From assembly GCA_036873135.1 (NCBI GenBank), contig JAPTYO010000012.1:9804090-9868089 (forward strand): DNA of 64,000 nt, given 5' to 3'. How positions within the stretch are numbered: the stretch's first letter is position 1; each line of letters opens with the position of its first letter. Source of the DNA: Clarkia xantiana subsp. parviflora. Taxonomy: Eukaryota; Streptophyta; Magnoliopsida; Myrtales; Onagraceae. A model generated the notes under the pieces. It searched no databases. It was not told where the DNA came from and saw only the letters and a list, made by a program, of their open reading frames with translations. Shown piece after piece: positions 42,653 through 56,520 of the stretch. Both the position numbers and the translations under genes were made by a program.

Positions 42653-43717
42653 ATTCAGTTAATTACTAATATAGTACCTAGAGAAAAGTGTTAAAATTAA
42701 TTATGTAAATACTATTTTATAAGTAAGTGATTTGAGTTTCAAATTCTAGTTTTTTTTTTTGCTGAAGTTTCAAATTCTAGTTGAGATGCCACATTTGTAA
42801 AGATTTTAACCTCGTAGCACTTCAAAACCAAAACTATCAAAATCAAACCAGACCGATCCGAATAAATCGTAAACGAGTTTTATGTTTCTATTTTTATTTA
42901 TTTTGGAATTCTGAATATACTTTCTAAGAAATTGGAGATATTTTAAATATTGATTATTATTTTCGGATTTTCTATTTAAACCGAAAATCACACTGAAAAA
43001 ACTGTTCTAAATATGGACAGTTTATTTTTTTCAAAACGGATTTTTGGTCGAACTTTTTTTGTTGAAAAAATCCGACCGAAAAATGTGGACCCCGACCACA
43101 ATAGCTAAGAAACCGGTCCGACCGGATCGGTTTCACCCGTACCAGTCACCGGCTCCACGGGCACGGGTCGGATCTTCCTCTACTCCAATATATTATATAT
43201 AATTATAATAAGTGAATTTTCAACTTACGATTATTACAAAAATAATATTCGACAAATTTTAAAAATTTAAATTAAATTTAAAAAACATAAAAAATAAAAA
43301 TGGTTCTAATGGTCTGGACCAAAACCAGAACCAAAAAGACCAAGACCATTTTAAATGGTCCAAATGGTCCTGGTTTGGTCCTAGACCATTTGGAGGAGGA
43401 CCATTTACAAATGGTCTTGCATGGTCTTGGTCTGGTCCTGACCAGAACCAGACCACGCTCAGCCCTACTTTATTGCTGTTTTTTTTTTCTTACAATGTAA
43501 ACATAGACCACTATTTATAATAAATAGGGCTCAGTTTAATTAAGTAATAAAATCCTAATGATTTATTCTCTATATTAAATGCTAAATATGCTGATAAATA
43601 GCTATCCTAATATTGCACTGAGCATCTTTGGAAGTTTCGCGACTTGCCATATTTGAACATTTCCTCATTTAGGTGCGCCACACGTCACACGTGTAGCGCG
43701 TGGTCCAGCGTTTACAC
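42653..43717. other. Intergenic with a degenerate inverted-repeat tract
   Basis: At 43300-43464 the motifs TGGTCC, GGACCA and AATGGTC repeat in both orientations and end in CGCTCAGCCCTA, which resembles a hAT end. The left end and duplication were not found. There is no gene. Confidence 0.4.
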
Positions 43718-46700
43718 AAATAATCCGAGCATACTCAATTTGGGAAAATGATTCCCCCTTATCCTTCGAAAAGTACTTACTCGTATCAATATGGGTACTG
43801 ACCTCGTTCTTATCATCTTTATTAAATTTATCCAAAATCTTATCAATATAATGAGTTTGACTTAGAACGAGACCTTCCGATGATCTTATGATTTTAATTC
43901 CAAGAATCACATTGACAAGACCCATATCTTTCATGTCAAACCTCGAACTCTACATATGTTTGGTAGACTGGACCATCTCATCGTTACTTTCAACGATAAG
44001 AATGTCATCTACGTAAAGATACATAATAACATAACCTCTATATGTATCTTTTACGTAAATACATTTGTCACATTCATTTATCCTGAAACCTTTATCCATC
44101 ATAACGTTGTCAAAATTGTGATGTCATTGTTTAGGCGCCTGTTTTAAACCATACAAAGATTTGACAAGCTTACAGACTTTCTTTTCCTGCCCTTGCGAAG
44201 AGAAACCCTCAGGTTGTTCCATGTAGATTTCTTCCTCTAAATCTCCATTTAAGAAATCTGTTTTCACATCCATTTGATGTACTTCTAGATTTCGCAAAGC
44301 TGCAATAGCAAGTACCATCCTTATGGATGTGATTCTAGTTACTGGAGAATATGTATCAAAATAATCCAGTCATTCCTTTTGTATGTATCCTTTTATGACA
44401 ATTCGGGCCTTATATTTATCAATCGAACCATGTGCTTTCATTTTACGTTTAAATATCCACTTGTAGCCTAGCGGTTTGCTTCCGGGCGGAAGATCCACTA
44501 GCTCCCAAGTATGATTCTTCAAGATCAAATCGATTTCACTATTGATTGCCTCTTTCCATAGAGGACCCTCAGAAGAGTTTATGGCTTCTTGGTAAATCTG
44601 AGGTTTAGCTTCAAGCATATAGGTCAAATAATCTGGACCATAGGATTTTTCAATCCTTGCCCTTTACTTCTCCTGGGCTCGACCTCGGTTTCAACCTCGG
44701 TCTCAACCTCAACGTGTCCTTCATGTTCTCGGTCTTGACTATTTTCCTCTATAGTCTCATATGCTTGTCTTGAAGAACTTGCTTCTCCTCTAGACTTAGC
44801 CGGAAATACATTTTCAAAGAAATATGCATTTCTTGACTCCATAATCGTATTTTTGTGTATATCCGACACTTTTAATTCATACACAAGAAACTGATATGCA
44901 TTACTATTCTGAGCATACCCAATGAAAATGCAATCAACGGTTTTTAGGCCTATTCGCACCTTCTTCGGGGGAGGTATCATTACCTTAGCAAGACACCCCC
45001 ACATTCGAAGGTGATTGTAAGAAGGTTTCCTCCCTTTCCATAATTCAAACAGAGATTTTTCTTCCGTCTTTTAGGGTACCTTATTCAAAAGGTAATTGCT
45101 AGTCAAAATAGCTTCCCCCCACATGTTCTGGGGTAACCCCGAACTAATCAACAATGAATTCATCATTTCCTTCAGTGTTCGATTTTTCCTTTCCGCGACC
45201 CCATTTGACTGGGGTGAGAACGGAGCAGTGACTTCATGAACAATTCCATGTTCAGCACAAAAATCTGCAAACAGAGCTTCATACTCACCTCCTCTGTCAC
45301 TGCGCAACACTTTATTTTCTTATTAAGTGGATTCTCAACTTCTTGTTTGTAGATCATGAATTTCTGAATTGCTTCATTTTTTCCTTTCATCAAGTATACA
45401 TAGCAAAACTTCATACTATCATCTACGAAAGTAATGAAGTATTTATTTCCACCTCACGTTTAGACATATTTCAAGTCACAAACATCGCTATGTATTAGAT
45501 CAAAAGGTTCGGTAAATCTTTCAACTGAGTGAAACGAAGTCCGAGTAAGTTTCGCTTCACCGCAAACTTCACATTTATGTTCTTGATCTATTTTGAATTT
45601 AGGAATAAGTTTCATGTTAATTAACTTCCGCAAAGAATAAAAATTAACATTTCCTAATCTACCATGCCATAAAATAGGAAACTCAAGCAAGTAAGCAGAA
45701 GAGGAAGCACTGTTATTCATGTTCTTTTTCGGCACAACGACCATTACAGACAACTTAAAACTTCCACCATTCTCATATCCCTTACCAACGAAAACATTAT
45801 TCTTAGTAAGTACAAACTTATCATACTCAAACACAAGATGAAAACCATACTGGTTCAATAAGGCCCAGACACTAAGTTCTTCCGGATGTCCGGAACATAC
45901 AACACATTGGTCAGGGTAAGGTCCTTGCCAGAGGTCATCTTCAACACCACCGCTCCTCTGTCTTTAATCGCTGATGAGGCAGAGTTTCCCATGAACAGGG
46001 ATTCTCCGGTGTCCACCTCATCCAAGCTTGAGAACAACGCCTTGTTCGAGCAGACACGCTTGGTGGCGCCGGTGTCCACCCACCACTCCTTAGGGTTGGA
46101 ATCAGCCATATTGATCTCTAACACCACCGCGATCAAGCTAAGGTCTTCCATGTCCTCGGTGACTACCGCAACGTGGGACTCCTGTTTCTTAGGGAACCTG
46201 CACTCATTAGATTTGTGGCCTACCTTGCCACAATTGAAGCAGCTACCTTGAAAAAGTTGTGGAGCTTGAGAGTCTTGTCCTCCTCAGGGTCCCTTGCCTC
46301 CCTTGGAAGATTGGCCGCCTTTGCATTTCTTGGAAACACCGCCTTTCGGACCTAGGTTGACCCCCTTGTCCTGCGGCTTCTTTCCTCTTCCACGAAAGCC
46401 ATGTCTGCTTGGTCTCTGGTTATGTTCCACCACATTAGCCTTGGCTGAGTTGATCGTTCTCATTGGGCTTACCGGATTTCCCTGGGCATTCTTCTGGAGA
46501 CCCTCCTGGGTGGCGATCCTGTTGACCACCTCTAACACCGGCATTTCCTTTGTTTTATGCTTTAGGTAGCCCTTGAACCAATCCCACTTGGGGGAAGCCT
46601 CTCCATGATCACAGCCGCTTTGAATGACTCAGTAAAAGCCATATGCGCGTCATAGAGCTCCTGAATCAAATTTAAGAGTGCATTCACCTGCTGCATCACA

Positions 46701-46894
46701 TATTTTTATCAACCATTTTAAACTCAAACAATTTACGAACAAGGAATTTCTTCCTTCCAGCATCTTCCGACTCATATTTTTGACAAATTGACGTCCACAA
46801 CTCCTTCGAAGACGTCGTCCTGCTGTTAACATGATACAGCGGGTCGGTAAGACAGCTCATGATAGCTTTCCTGCATAGGTAGTATGAATGCTTC
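43718..46894 (-). pseudogene. Copia gag-pol remnant (element H)
   Basis: In minus-strand order from 46894: a gag part (YYLCRKAIMSCLTDPLY), a basic zinc-knuckle region near 46200-46500, and a protease with [14 protein letters not shown] near 46080. The pre-integrase domain follows (LWHGRLGNVNF; CEVCGEAKLTR), then the integrase core (LRSDRGGEYE, QSNGVAERKNRT) and RT pieces (KPLGYKWIFKRKM, MDVKTDFLNGDLEEEIYM). Many frameshifts and stops occur. RNase H and the 3' LTR are missing after about 43718. The 5' side is cut by the LTR of element F at 46895. Confidence 0.85.
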
Positions 46895-47686
46895 TGTTTG
46901 CACAAGAGTCTCCTTCTTAGGCTTCTTCATCTCGAGCTCCTCCTTCTTGGGCTTTCTCCTTCCCGAATCTCCACTTCGTGGGCTTCTTCTTCCCATTTCC
47001 TCGCTTTCTCTACTTGGTTACCTGCAAATGGGCACCGGGATGGGGGGGTCCCGGTAAGCCCACTCTGATGCTTAATTAAGTATAAGCTTTAGAGAGAGGT
47101 AATGAGCTTAGAGAGAGAGAGAGTGATGGATTACCTTCAAATGAGGAGAGGAGATCTTTATTTATAGAGTACCTATTGGACCGCCCTGGTTCCAGTGATT
47201 TCCTGGTCTGGTTGTGGCAGTTTCGTTATATAAATTGGCCTTGACCGTAAATAAGATGTGTTTGACCTCGGTTCAACTATAGATAAGCTTGATATGGCTA
47301 AGTGTTGGTAAATGGCCACCAAGGGCAAGCCCCGGGCGAAATATCGTCCGGGGGTAGGGGTCTGGGCGATGGAAACTTGCCCGGGCGGGGGGGGGGGGGG
47401 GGGGGAGCCGATACCCTAAACCTGATACCCTGATGGGTATCCCCGGAGCCTTGCTCGGGTACTAGAGTGAAAGGGCCTCACTCAGGTACCCGAGCAGGCA
47501 GCTCTTACTCGGGTTACCTCCGAGGGATTTCCCTCCCTCGGGGCTTTCCGGGTGGATTTCGCCACTATGGTGTTCTTTGGGCCTACGTGTTGGGCCTCGG
47601 GTGTCTGGTCTCTAAGTTTCGAACTATAATCGATCATGGCCCATTTATCGGGTCCAATTTATAATATCTTGGTCTTATATTCAACA
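46895..47686 (-). repeat. Element F 3' LTR
   Basis: On the minus strand it starts TGTTGAATATAAG right after a polypurine tract and ends GCAAACA. A minus-strand TATA box (CTATAAATAAA) is at about 47158-47168. A run of 19 G lies at 47387-47405. Its R/U5 region (CCGGTGCCC, TTTGCAGGTAA) aligns with that of element G on the other strand. It inserted into Copia element H. Confidence 0.75.
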
Positions 47687-47698
47687 TTTTCCCCCGAG
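47687..47698 (-). other. Element F polypurine tract
   Basis: CTCGGGGGAAAA on the minus strand abuts the LTR start. Element G has the identical tract at 56509-56520. Confidence 0.8.
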
Positions 47699-48658
47699 TT
47701 AAGGAATGGTTCAACCTTTTCTTGACTCTATTTTTGCGGAATATCGCCCAAGCGAGTTGTAAGGCGTACCTTTGTGACGATCCCGGCCTTTATCGAGATG
47801 CGTCGTGATTCTTCTTGCCCCGTATTTAGAGAAGCTTAATACATACATGAAAAATGCTTTTGTTAGTTTAAGAAAATTTACGTTATATGACAATATTATA
47901 TGAGGGTAAAAATTACGAGCCTTGGTCTTGTTTTACTTAGCCTTTGGACTGTGTCCTTTTTTCCGTGTCTCCTTTATTGGAGCTTTCTAGAGAAAATCCT
48001 TAGCATATCCCTTTATAAGGCATGCTTTTGGACTCCCCTTCATTATTTCCCACACTTTCATTTTCCTAGAGCCCCCTTGCTTGTGTGTTCTCCATTGATT
48101 GCTATAAAGGCTAGGACCTTGCTATAGATATTTGAATTGCTTCATTGTGCATTGTTGGTTGGAAGTAGATGATTGTCTTTGTTGTTGAGCTTGGAGTAAT
48201 TTTGAGGTGAGTATTTGATACTAGTGTTGTCCCCTTAGGAACTTGATGGTTGCTTGTTGCTTGGGTGCCTTAATGTGTTGCTTAGGCCACCTCTTGCTTT
48301 TGTAGTTGATATATACCCTTGTTGTGGATGTTTTTTTCATCATTCCACTACCTTAGGTAGTGTTAAGGTAATTTTGCTTGTCTCCCCCCTTAGGGGTGTT
48401 TGCCATGATTTTTTGTCCATCATAGTCCTCCCTTTGGCAAGTAGTATTGCCCATGCATGTATCTTTTGCCCCCGCAATAAGCATTTGATCTTTGTGCACT
48501 TTGGGACGTACCCTTGGGTAGGTCGCTCTTGATGGATTTGTATGATACCTCGAGGTGAGATTGGTAATTTTTGACGGGCCGTTATTATTTCTTTCTATTG
48601 TCAGGCGTGTTTTTGAAGCTACTCCCGGAATAGAGGGCGTCGCATCATTTCCCCCATA
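47699..48658 (+). other. Leader region of the element F antisense gene
   Basis: No domain is recognised. The sequence is homologous, inverted, to about 55740-56500 of element G (for example CTTGGTGACGATCCCGG-like and GGACGTACCCTTGGGTAG-like phrases). It probably holds the promoter and untranslated leader. Confidence 0.4.
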
Positions 48659-50702
48659 ATGAGTAAGCCTCCCTCCTCTAAGGATCCCCGTGGTGGTTTT
48701 GCTTCCAAGGTTCCCATAATCCGCTACCCCCATGAGGAGTTCTTCATGGGAAAGCGGTTTTTGCATCCTGACTTGAGCCCCGACTATGTTCCTGAGATAT
48801 CTGAATCCGATTCGGGGTTGGGCGACGCTAAGTGGGATAACAAGCGTAGCTTCGTCCTTGCCTTCCGAAAGTGGTAGTGGCCACTGGGAGAAACACTAAT
48901 TCTTCGTTGAGGATCAGGGTGTTCCTTGGTCCTTGGACTCCCCCTATTGACGGATGCGCGTCCCACGTTTTCCAAACTTTCCTTGTCCGATAGGCAAGCC
49001 CTGAAACTGATATACATTGGGAATACGACGACTTCCTTCGAGTCCATGCACCACATCTCGGAGGAGGAGCTATGTGCTACGGGGATCTGACTGACGTCCC
49101 CAGTCTTACCTTTGGTATGCAAGCCTTTTGAGTTTTTAATACTTGTGATTTTATTGCTTTGCCTTGTAGGTTGGTTTCAATATCGGCCTTCCCTGTTTCA
49201 GGAGAACGATGGTGTTGATGAAGACGTCCCTTCGGAGAGGGAGGCTTCGGTTGTTTCTCCTCTTCCTTTACCAGTGGTTTAACCTCCCGCTACTATTTCT
49301 GAGTCCTCCAGGGCTGTGAGACATTCCTCCAGTATAGTATTTGCGGTGCTTTCTTTTGTTTCTATGCTTAATTTGCTTATGTTGTACTCACATATATTTT
49401 GTTTATTTTAGGGAGGTCCCCTTCTATCTCCGCCGCGCAGTTCTTGGCTAAGTTCAAGTCGAAGAGGTCTAGCTTGGATGTGGAAGCCTCTAACTATAAG
49501 GCTCAGAAGATAACCTCATTCCTTTCTCCTTCCATGTCCTCCTATTGCCATAAAGAGAGAGAGGTTGATGTTGAGGGCATAACTGATGACTCTCCTATTG
49601 CACCGGAGAATAAGGAGGTTTCGAATGATGCCGGCGAGTCTTTGTCTCCTCACCCCCCCCCCCTCCCCCCGAGGATTGCATCCTCCGATGGTAGACCTCC
49701 AGTGCCAGGTATATGATTGTGTTCCCCTCTTGTATATGTGTATTTCTCATGCCCTTGTCGTGTCTTACATTTGTTTTTAAAGGCAAGATCAAGTTGCCTT
49801 TGATCTTTCCCGAGGATCTTGTTTGATGTTAGGGGTAGTGCTTGGATTCCTTTTCAGACTGCTGAGCATCATACCTATGACCCGTCGGCCTCTCTTTCTA
49901 TTCCGGAGATTGCTAAACCTATGATGAACTCTATCATTCCCCCGACATATTGCTCTCTTCCTCCATCCAGTCTTGAAGAGGCCCATCACTTTGTGAAGGG
50001 TGTCTTGTCTCAGTTTGCTCCCGTGAGTATTTATGTTGTCTCTTGCCTTGTTTTATGAGCTTTTTTTATCATGATTTTCTTTTATTTAGGAAGAGGATAT
50101 CTTCTGTAGTTAAACTTGGTTCTCACTTGGTGAACGTTACTCGGGAGAGGGATATATTCCGACAGATGTTTGGGGACACTTGAGTCATCTCTCAAGAACA
50201 TCGAAGAGAACTTGCGCGACGAGGTTGAGAAGCTTAGGGTGTCAGGGTTGCTCTGGCCTGCCGTCTGACTCTTGTTCAGAAGGAGCTTGATGATATTCTT
50301 GCCCTCCAGGTAGAAGATGATTTGGTGGCTCCTCTGAGGATGAAGAATGCTGTCCAGGATGCTCGTGAATAGGGAAGATTATCTGGTTTGGAGGAGGGTG
50401 AGGCTACTGGGGTCGAGAAAGGCAAGGCTATTGGAGTCCGGGATTTCGTAGCCTCCAAGGAGTTTTTTGTCCATGCCGAGAAGTATTGTCAGGGCATTAT
50501 GAAGACTTTCGGTGTGAATATGGTTGAGAAGATTTATGCTCTCTGTCCGAACCTTCACGTTTGCCAAGCTTGGAGAGTATGCTATGTTAGTTTTGGATTG
50601 TGTTGATCACATTACTAAGCGCTCGGAACGAGCGATGGCTACCGCCATGCGGGTTATTGCCGATCGTTCTTCAAAGACCAGGGTTGGAGCTTCTTCTCGC
50701 GG
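48659..50702 (+). pseudogene. Antisense gene remnant of element F
   Basis: Pieces of a spliced gene on the plus strand match the layout of the antisense genes in A and E. It opens with MSKPPSSKDPRGG and an acidic stretch. A GWFQ segment follows an intron acceptor near 49169, a Ser/Pro-rich middle lies near 49410-49710, and a segment ending ...EEAHHFVKGVLSQFAP at about 49975-50022 is equivalent to RRFVQGVLSRYAP in A. A coiled-coil remnant comes last (50150-50702). Many stops and frameshifts occur. It is cut by a Copia LTR at 50703. Confidence 0.55.
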
Positions 50703-51309
50703 TGTTAATGTAAGCATATGGTAATGGGCGCAGTAATTGGTAGCCCATAATATGTATAGTTTACCTAATGAGCTTGGGTAAATGTCACATTAGGGTAATT
50801 GGGCTAGACCCAAATCCCAATTGACATGGGAGGCCCAAAATTGGGCCTCCCCAAATACATAGGCCGACCGAAATATGCAAGGAGGATAAAGTGGACTTTT
50901 GTCCACTTTACTCCTCCTATAAATAAGAGGTGTTAGGGGATTTTTAGGGTTAATCATAATTCCCTCATTAGAGTGTTTTAGAGAAAAAAACCCTCTCCCA
51001 TAACACCTAGTTCGGCCGAACCATATCCCTCACCAAGGGTGTGCCAAATTGCTTTCGAGCAAACTCTCCAGAGCTCTGTCCCCGTGCCAAGAATTTATCA
51101 GAGGCTTTGCAGTGGAGCTTGCACCATGTAAGGCATCTCTAAAAAGAACTTCTACGGGTCCCGACCGGAGGATCGAGAACTCCCTCCATAGAAGATCTTG
51201 GGTCTATGGATCATCCTAAAGGTATGTGTGAAACTTCCGCTACGTAATTCTAATTACTGGCATGTACCTTGTTTTAGTATCTGTAGTGATTACTCCCCGT
51301 AATCTAACG
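50703..51309 (+). repeat. Copia LTR, copy 1
   Basis: It starts TGTTAATGTAAG. It carries TATA (CCTATAAATAAGAGG) at about 50918-50932 and ends in front of a primer-binding site at 51311. A related copy is at 57581-58184, sharing phrases such as AGTTCGGCCGAACCA and GGATCGAGAACTCCC. Confidence 0.78.
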
Positions 51310-51310
51310 G

Positions 51311-51325
51311 TGGTATCAGAACCCG
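51311..51325 (+). other. Primer-binding site, initiator-Met tRNA type
   Basis: TGGTATCAGAACCCG is nearly the TGGTATCAGAGCC complement of the plant initiator-Met tRNA 3' end, the usual Copia primer. It lies one base after the LTR. Confidence 0.85.
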
Positions 51326-53059
51326 TGTTAGAAGTTCATGATTTTGATAAATTGATGTTTTTGAAATTTAAGATTAGAAAAACCAAAAATTTTAAAAGGG
51401 AATTTAAATTTTCAAATTTTACGGATTTAGTGAAACCGAAATTTTCATGATATTCTTGGTTAATTTGATGGTCATGATCTTCAAGAAAAGAGTAATATTT
51501 ATCAAAATCAAACATTGGATTCTAGATCTTATTAAAATTTGACCACTTGTTCCCATTTTAGTGTTTTGGCCGAAACCCTAGGTAAATTACAAGGTAAAAT
51601 TTTAACTTTTTTTAACACCAAGGGACAAAATTTTCGGCAACTATATAAAAAATATTGTTTACCATATTTTAATTTAGTTAACAATATATTTATAATTGGG
51701 AACAAGGATAGATTCACAATAATATATAGAAATATATATTTCTATCGATATATCTAAATATTTAATAGGGTTAAAGATACTATTGATAGATTTTATTGCC
51801 TAAAAGATTGAGAAAATATATTGTCAGTATATTTATTACCCTATTTAAGATATTGACAATAAATAAATATACATATTATATATTATGCCGGTTTTTACAT
51901 ATATATATATTGTTGATTGATTTAATCTTATAGATAGAATCTTAGCAATAAATATACATATGTTATATTTTGGCCGAATAATATATATATATATATATAT
52001 TTAATATTGAAAATTATTTTTATATAATTAATGTTACTTGGTGGTTAAGTTATTTATTTTTTGGACTTTAAAACCCTACTTGGGCCACAAGTAAATATTT
52101 CGGCCTAACGTTTGAAATTTTAATTATTGGGCCGGTCCAATATATTAATCCGAGACGGATTTAAATCGAACCGGGTTTTCTCAATCGGTTCGACCTAGTC
52201 GGGTCGGACCGAGGTAATTAAGTGGGTCTAACCGAACCGGTTTTGTGTGTTGAACCGAACCAAACCCTATTTTATTGGACCGGTTCAGACCGAACCAGAT
52301 TTTAAAATTTAGAACCGGACCGAACCTGACCATTACGAACCGAAATTGACTGAACCGAAATGATTTTCAAAACCGAATTCAAGTCAATTAAATAAAATAG
52401 GGTGGTCAAGTTTTAAAATCCAAATATTTTTGAACCACTAAATGGACTACACAGTGCTCATAAGGTTTCTAACATTTATGTCTTGTTTCGATTATGGGGA
52501 TGGATCTCGGAGATACATGTTTTTGGGACTGAATTAATTAGATGGCTGAATTGCAATTGTTTATTATTCAATATATATTAATGCATGATTAGAAATGTTG
52601 TCTTGACTTGGTCAAGCTAGCTGGATATTGCATGTTGTGGGCGGAGCCCTGGTTAAATATTTGGAATGCGTACTAGGATAGACATGTTGTGATGGTTGTA
52701 AATGCCTAGGATTCATGTCTAGATATTCGCGTAATTGAATATAAGCATGAATTGAAAATCAACCCCTAATGTTTAAAAATTTTTAAAACCGAAAACCAGT
52801 CGCTAAATATCTATGATTGTTGTGGAATTTTCATGTTTGACACGTATGCTAGAATGTTGAGGATGTAGTTGCATTTGATAATTTACATGGAAGTAGAATT
52901 ATATATGCAAGTATAAGTTTCTCGGAACATTAGACGCATGACGCGTAAGCATGAGTGTGATTTGTTTGATGAATGTTACTTGCGTATGATAATTTACATG
53001 GCTAGTAGAATTATATATGCATGAGTAAATTCATCGGAATATTTTCCAAAATGTAAAGG
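51326..53059 (+). other. Non-coding internal region of the Copia-LTR element
   Basis: About 1.7 kb of AT-rich sequence has no gag or pol frame. It contains a tract of GAACCGGACCGAACC-like repeats in both orientations (52140-52380) and a two-copy repeat of about 110 bp around GATAATTTACATGG (52876-53045). The element therefore looks like a large non-coding derivative, or its interior was replaced. Confidence 0.5.
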
Positions 53060-54225
53060 GCCTTGGGAAAGCCAAGATCGGGTATGGTTGTTGTTAGATA
53101 TCTGGCCACCCTTACAACCGAAAATGGGAAGATCCAAAAGGACAACCTTGACATATGATAAAGCGATCAACAACCATTACATATGAACAAGGGAAGATCT
53201 ATATGGACACCCATTACAACCGAAAAGGGACATAAGACCTACAGGGCCACCCTTACAACCGAAAGATCCAAAAGGACAACCTTGACATATGATAAAGCGA
53301 TCAACAACATTTACATATGAACAAGGGAAGATCTATACGGACAACCATTACAACCAAAAAGGGATATAAGACCCACCGGGCCACCGTTACAACCGAAAAT
53401 GGGAAGATCCAAAAGGACAACCTTGACATATGATAAAGTTGTCAACAACCTTTACATATGAACAAGGGAAGATCTATACAGACAACCATTACAACCGAAA
53501 AGGGATATAAGACCCACCGGGCCACCCTTACAACCGAAAATGGGAAGATCCAAAAGGACAACCTTGACATATGATAAAGCGATCAACAACCTTCACATAT
53601 GAACAAGAGAAGATCTATACGGACAACCATTACAACTGAAAAGGGACATAAGACCTAAATGTCCACCCTTACAACCGAAAATAGGAAGATCCAAAAGGAT
53701 AACCTTGACATATGATAAAGCAGTCAACAACCTTTACATATGAACAAGGTAAGATCTATACGGACAACCGTTACAACCAAAAAGGGATATAAGACCCACC
53801 GGGCCACCCTAACAACCGAAAATGAAAAGATCCCAAAGGACAACCTTGACATATGATAAAGCGATCAACAACTTTTACAGATGAACAAGGGAAAATCTAT
53901 ACGGAAAACCATTACAACCGAAAAGGGATATAACACCCACCGGGCCACCCTTACAACCGAAAATGGGAAGATCCGAAAGGAAAACATTGACATATGATAA
54001 AGCGATCAACAATCTTTACATATGAACAAGGGAAGATCTATACGGACAACCATTACAACCAAAAAGGGATATAAGACCCACCGGGCAACCCTTACAACCG
54101 AAAAAGGGAATATCGAAAAAGAAAACCTTGACGCATAATAAAGCGATCAACAACCCTTACAACATAAAAGGGACATACGACCCACATGGTCATCCTTCCA
54201 ACATAGAATGAGATTTAAGTCTCAA
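53060..54225. repeat. 141-bp tandem array, about eight copies
   Basis: Phrases GATCCAAAAGGACAACCTTG, CATATGATAAAGCGATCAAC and GGGCCACCCTTACAACCGAA recur every 133-142 bp from 53131 to about 54110, with scattered substitutions and one short deletion. The array is non-coding. It lies next to the antisense gene remnant of element G, in the same position as the arrays of A and D. Confidence 0.92.
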
Positions 54226-54499
54226 AGGCAAAGAGCAACTCGTCAAAAAGGAAATAGAATACATCAGGTAATAGAATACATCAGGTCCGCATATTTGAAA
54301 GAAGGGCACCATACCAAAGTACATTCACCATGAGGACATCCCCTAAATCTCACAAAGTCCAAAAACCGCAAGGTCGGAGGTCGAAGAGAAAAACCAAGGA
54401 AATAACCTCCACCAAGCTTTCAAACAACCGCCAAAAGCCTAATCGGACGCCTATCTAACCACCATAGAGTCAAGCGAAGATCAAAGCCAATACTTAACC

Positions 54500-56100
54500 C
54501 GGGGGGCAACGTGGGATGCACGCCAAATTCAACGGACACCCTTCACTCCACCCCACAAGCAAAACAAAGAAACTTCAAGGAAATAAGCAATCAATCAAAA
54601 GGAGTCCCGAAAGCACATCAAGCCATTCGAACTTACAACCACACTATGGGAAGAGTACGACAACAACGGAAAGCAAACCCGAGTATCTAACAATAAAACA
54701 AGTACATCTCCAAAAGAAGCAGGAGAAAATCGCAAAAGCCAGCACAATGGAAGAATCAACAGGCAATATCATCTCAACTACCCTTCACAAAGGAGGATCA
54801 TCTTCTCCGCCAGAAAATTGTGAAGAAGTGAAGATCTTAATAGTCCAAGAGGAAGCCATAACATGGGCCTTCAAAATGAGGTCGACAAGAAATTCGACGA
54901 TAATCTCCGCTCGCCACGAAGCGCAACATCCAACCATAGGACAGAAGGAATCCACAGGAAGGATCAAAGGCAACCTGATGCTACCCGAAAATACAAATTT
55001 AAGACATAACAGATACATAGCAATTACACATATACAAGGGGAGAACACAATCATAAACCAACCCTCGGGGGGGAGGGAGAAGGGGCAAGGAGACAAAGAC
55101 TCGTCGCCAGCATCCGAATTCTTCTCACTCTCCGATGCAATAGAAAAATCATTGACCACGCCCTCGAGAGAAGCTTATCCTCCTTGCCTCGAAGTTAAGA
55201 AATTCCCAACTCCAAGCTAGATCCCTTTGACGCGATTTTATCTAGGACCTCCGAAGGCCGGTATCGGCAACGGTACATCATTTAAATCCGACCCGAGAAG
55301 AAATAATTGAAGGGCTAAGCTAAAGAGGAAAAACTCGATAATACATGCTAACCTCCCGGAACTTGGAATAATAAAAGAAGCGAAGCCCCACCTAAACCTG
55401 ATAAACACACCCCATTGTTATCCCAGCTAATGGAAAGATAAAACGACTTCTCCAAATCAGACAACCCGTCCGTCCCAGCGTGTGAAAGAAACAATTTCTT
55501 ACTCAACAAGCTATTATTGTACACCACAAATAAGAACATGGGGTCACAAAGAATAATAAACCCTCCCATAAGGAAAAGTCGCAACCCAACCCCCGAATTC
55601 AAATCAGAGCCATACATCCCCGCAGAAACGAGACAGTGCTCCAAAGTCTGGTAAAGACTAAAAGGTACGGCCGGCAAGGAAAAGAAAAACAACGACCTGT
55701 GAGAGATTACCAACCCCTCCTCAAGATACAACATGAATCCATCAAGACCGACCTACCCAAAGGTACGTCCCAAAACGCACAAAGATCAAACGCTCACCAC
55801 GGGGGCAAAAAACGTGTGCATGGACGATACTACTTGTCAAAGGAAGGAACATGACGAACAAAAGTGGAAAACACCCCTAAGGGGAGAGACGAACAAAATC
55901 ACCTCAACACCACCTAAGGTAGCATCCTCCACGAGGGCATGTTTTAACTACATAAGCAAGGGGTGACCTAGGCAAAACACTAAGGCACCTAAACGAAAAG
56001 TAACCACCAAGCTCCAATAAAAAGAAGACACGAACGAAAGGACACGGTCCGAAGGATAAGTAAAACGAGACCAAGGCTCGTGATTCTTAAACCCATAGAA
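54500..56100 (-). pseudogene. Antisense gene remnant of element G
   Basis: On the minus strand, pieces align with the element F antisense gene at 48450-49740. Examples are the CATCGGAGA...GCTGGCGACGAGTCTTTGTCTCC-type segment near 55080-55140 and the leader phrases near 55740-55830. Open frames of 124 and 128 codons exist in this span but do not match the expected frame, so I treat them as chance. The gene is broken. Confidence 0.45.
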
Positions 56101-56508
56101 CGTTATCACGTGAACTTGCTTAGATTTATTTAAGCATTTTTTCGTCTATACATCCAGACTCTCTGAAACAGGGGGCATAGAAATCAAAGCACATCTCGAG
56201 CACTCGATAAAGGCTGGGATCACCATAAAGCCTTCTCAAAGAAAGGGGAGAAGGACATTACGACGCATCTCGAGCACTTGGTAGAGACTGGGATCGTCAC
56301 CAAGGGGGCATAGAAATCAAAGCACATCTCGAGCACTCGATAAAGGCTGGGATCGCCATAAAGCCTTCTCAAAGAAAGGGGAGAAGGACATTACGACGCA
56401 TCTCGAGCACTCGATAAAACCGGGATCGTCACCAAGGTACGCCACTCTAACCGCTTGGGCGATATTCCGCTAAAAATAGAGTCAAGAAAAGGTAAAACAA
56501 TTCCTTGA

Positions 56509-56520
56509 CTCGGGGGAAAA
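56509..56520 (+). other. Element G polypurine tract
   Basis: CTCGGGGGAAAA immediately precedes the LTR start TGGTGGATATACG. Confidence 0.8.

Noticed and set aside
43300..43464. hAT-like element ending CGCTCAGCCCTA
   Set aside because: Only one end is recognisable and no 8-bp duplication or left inverted repeat was found.
54516..55220. A 234-codon plus-strand frame
   Set aside because: It lies opposite the antisense gene remnant of G, is compositionally odd and matches no expected element protein. I consider it chance.
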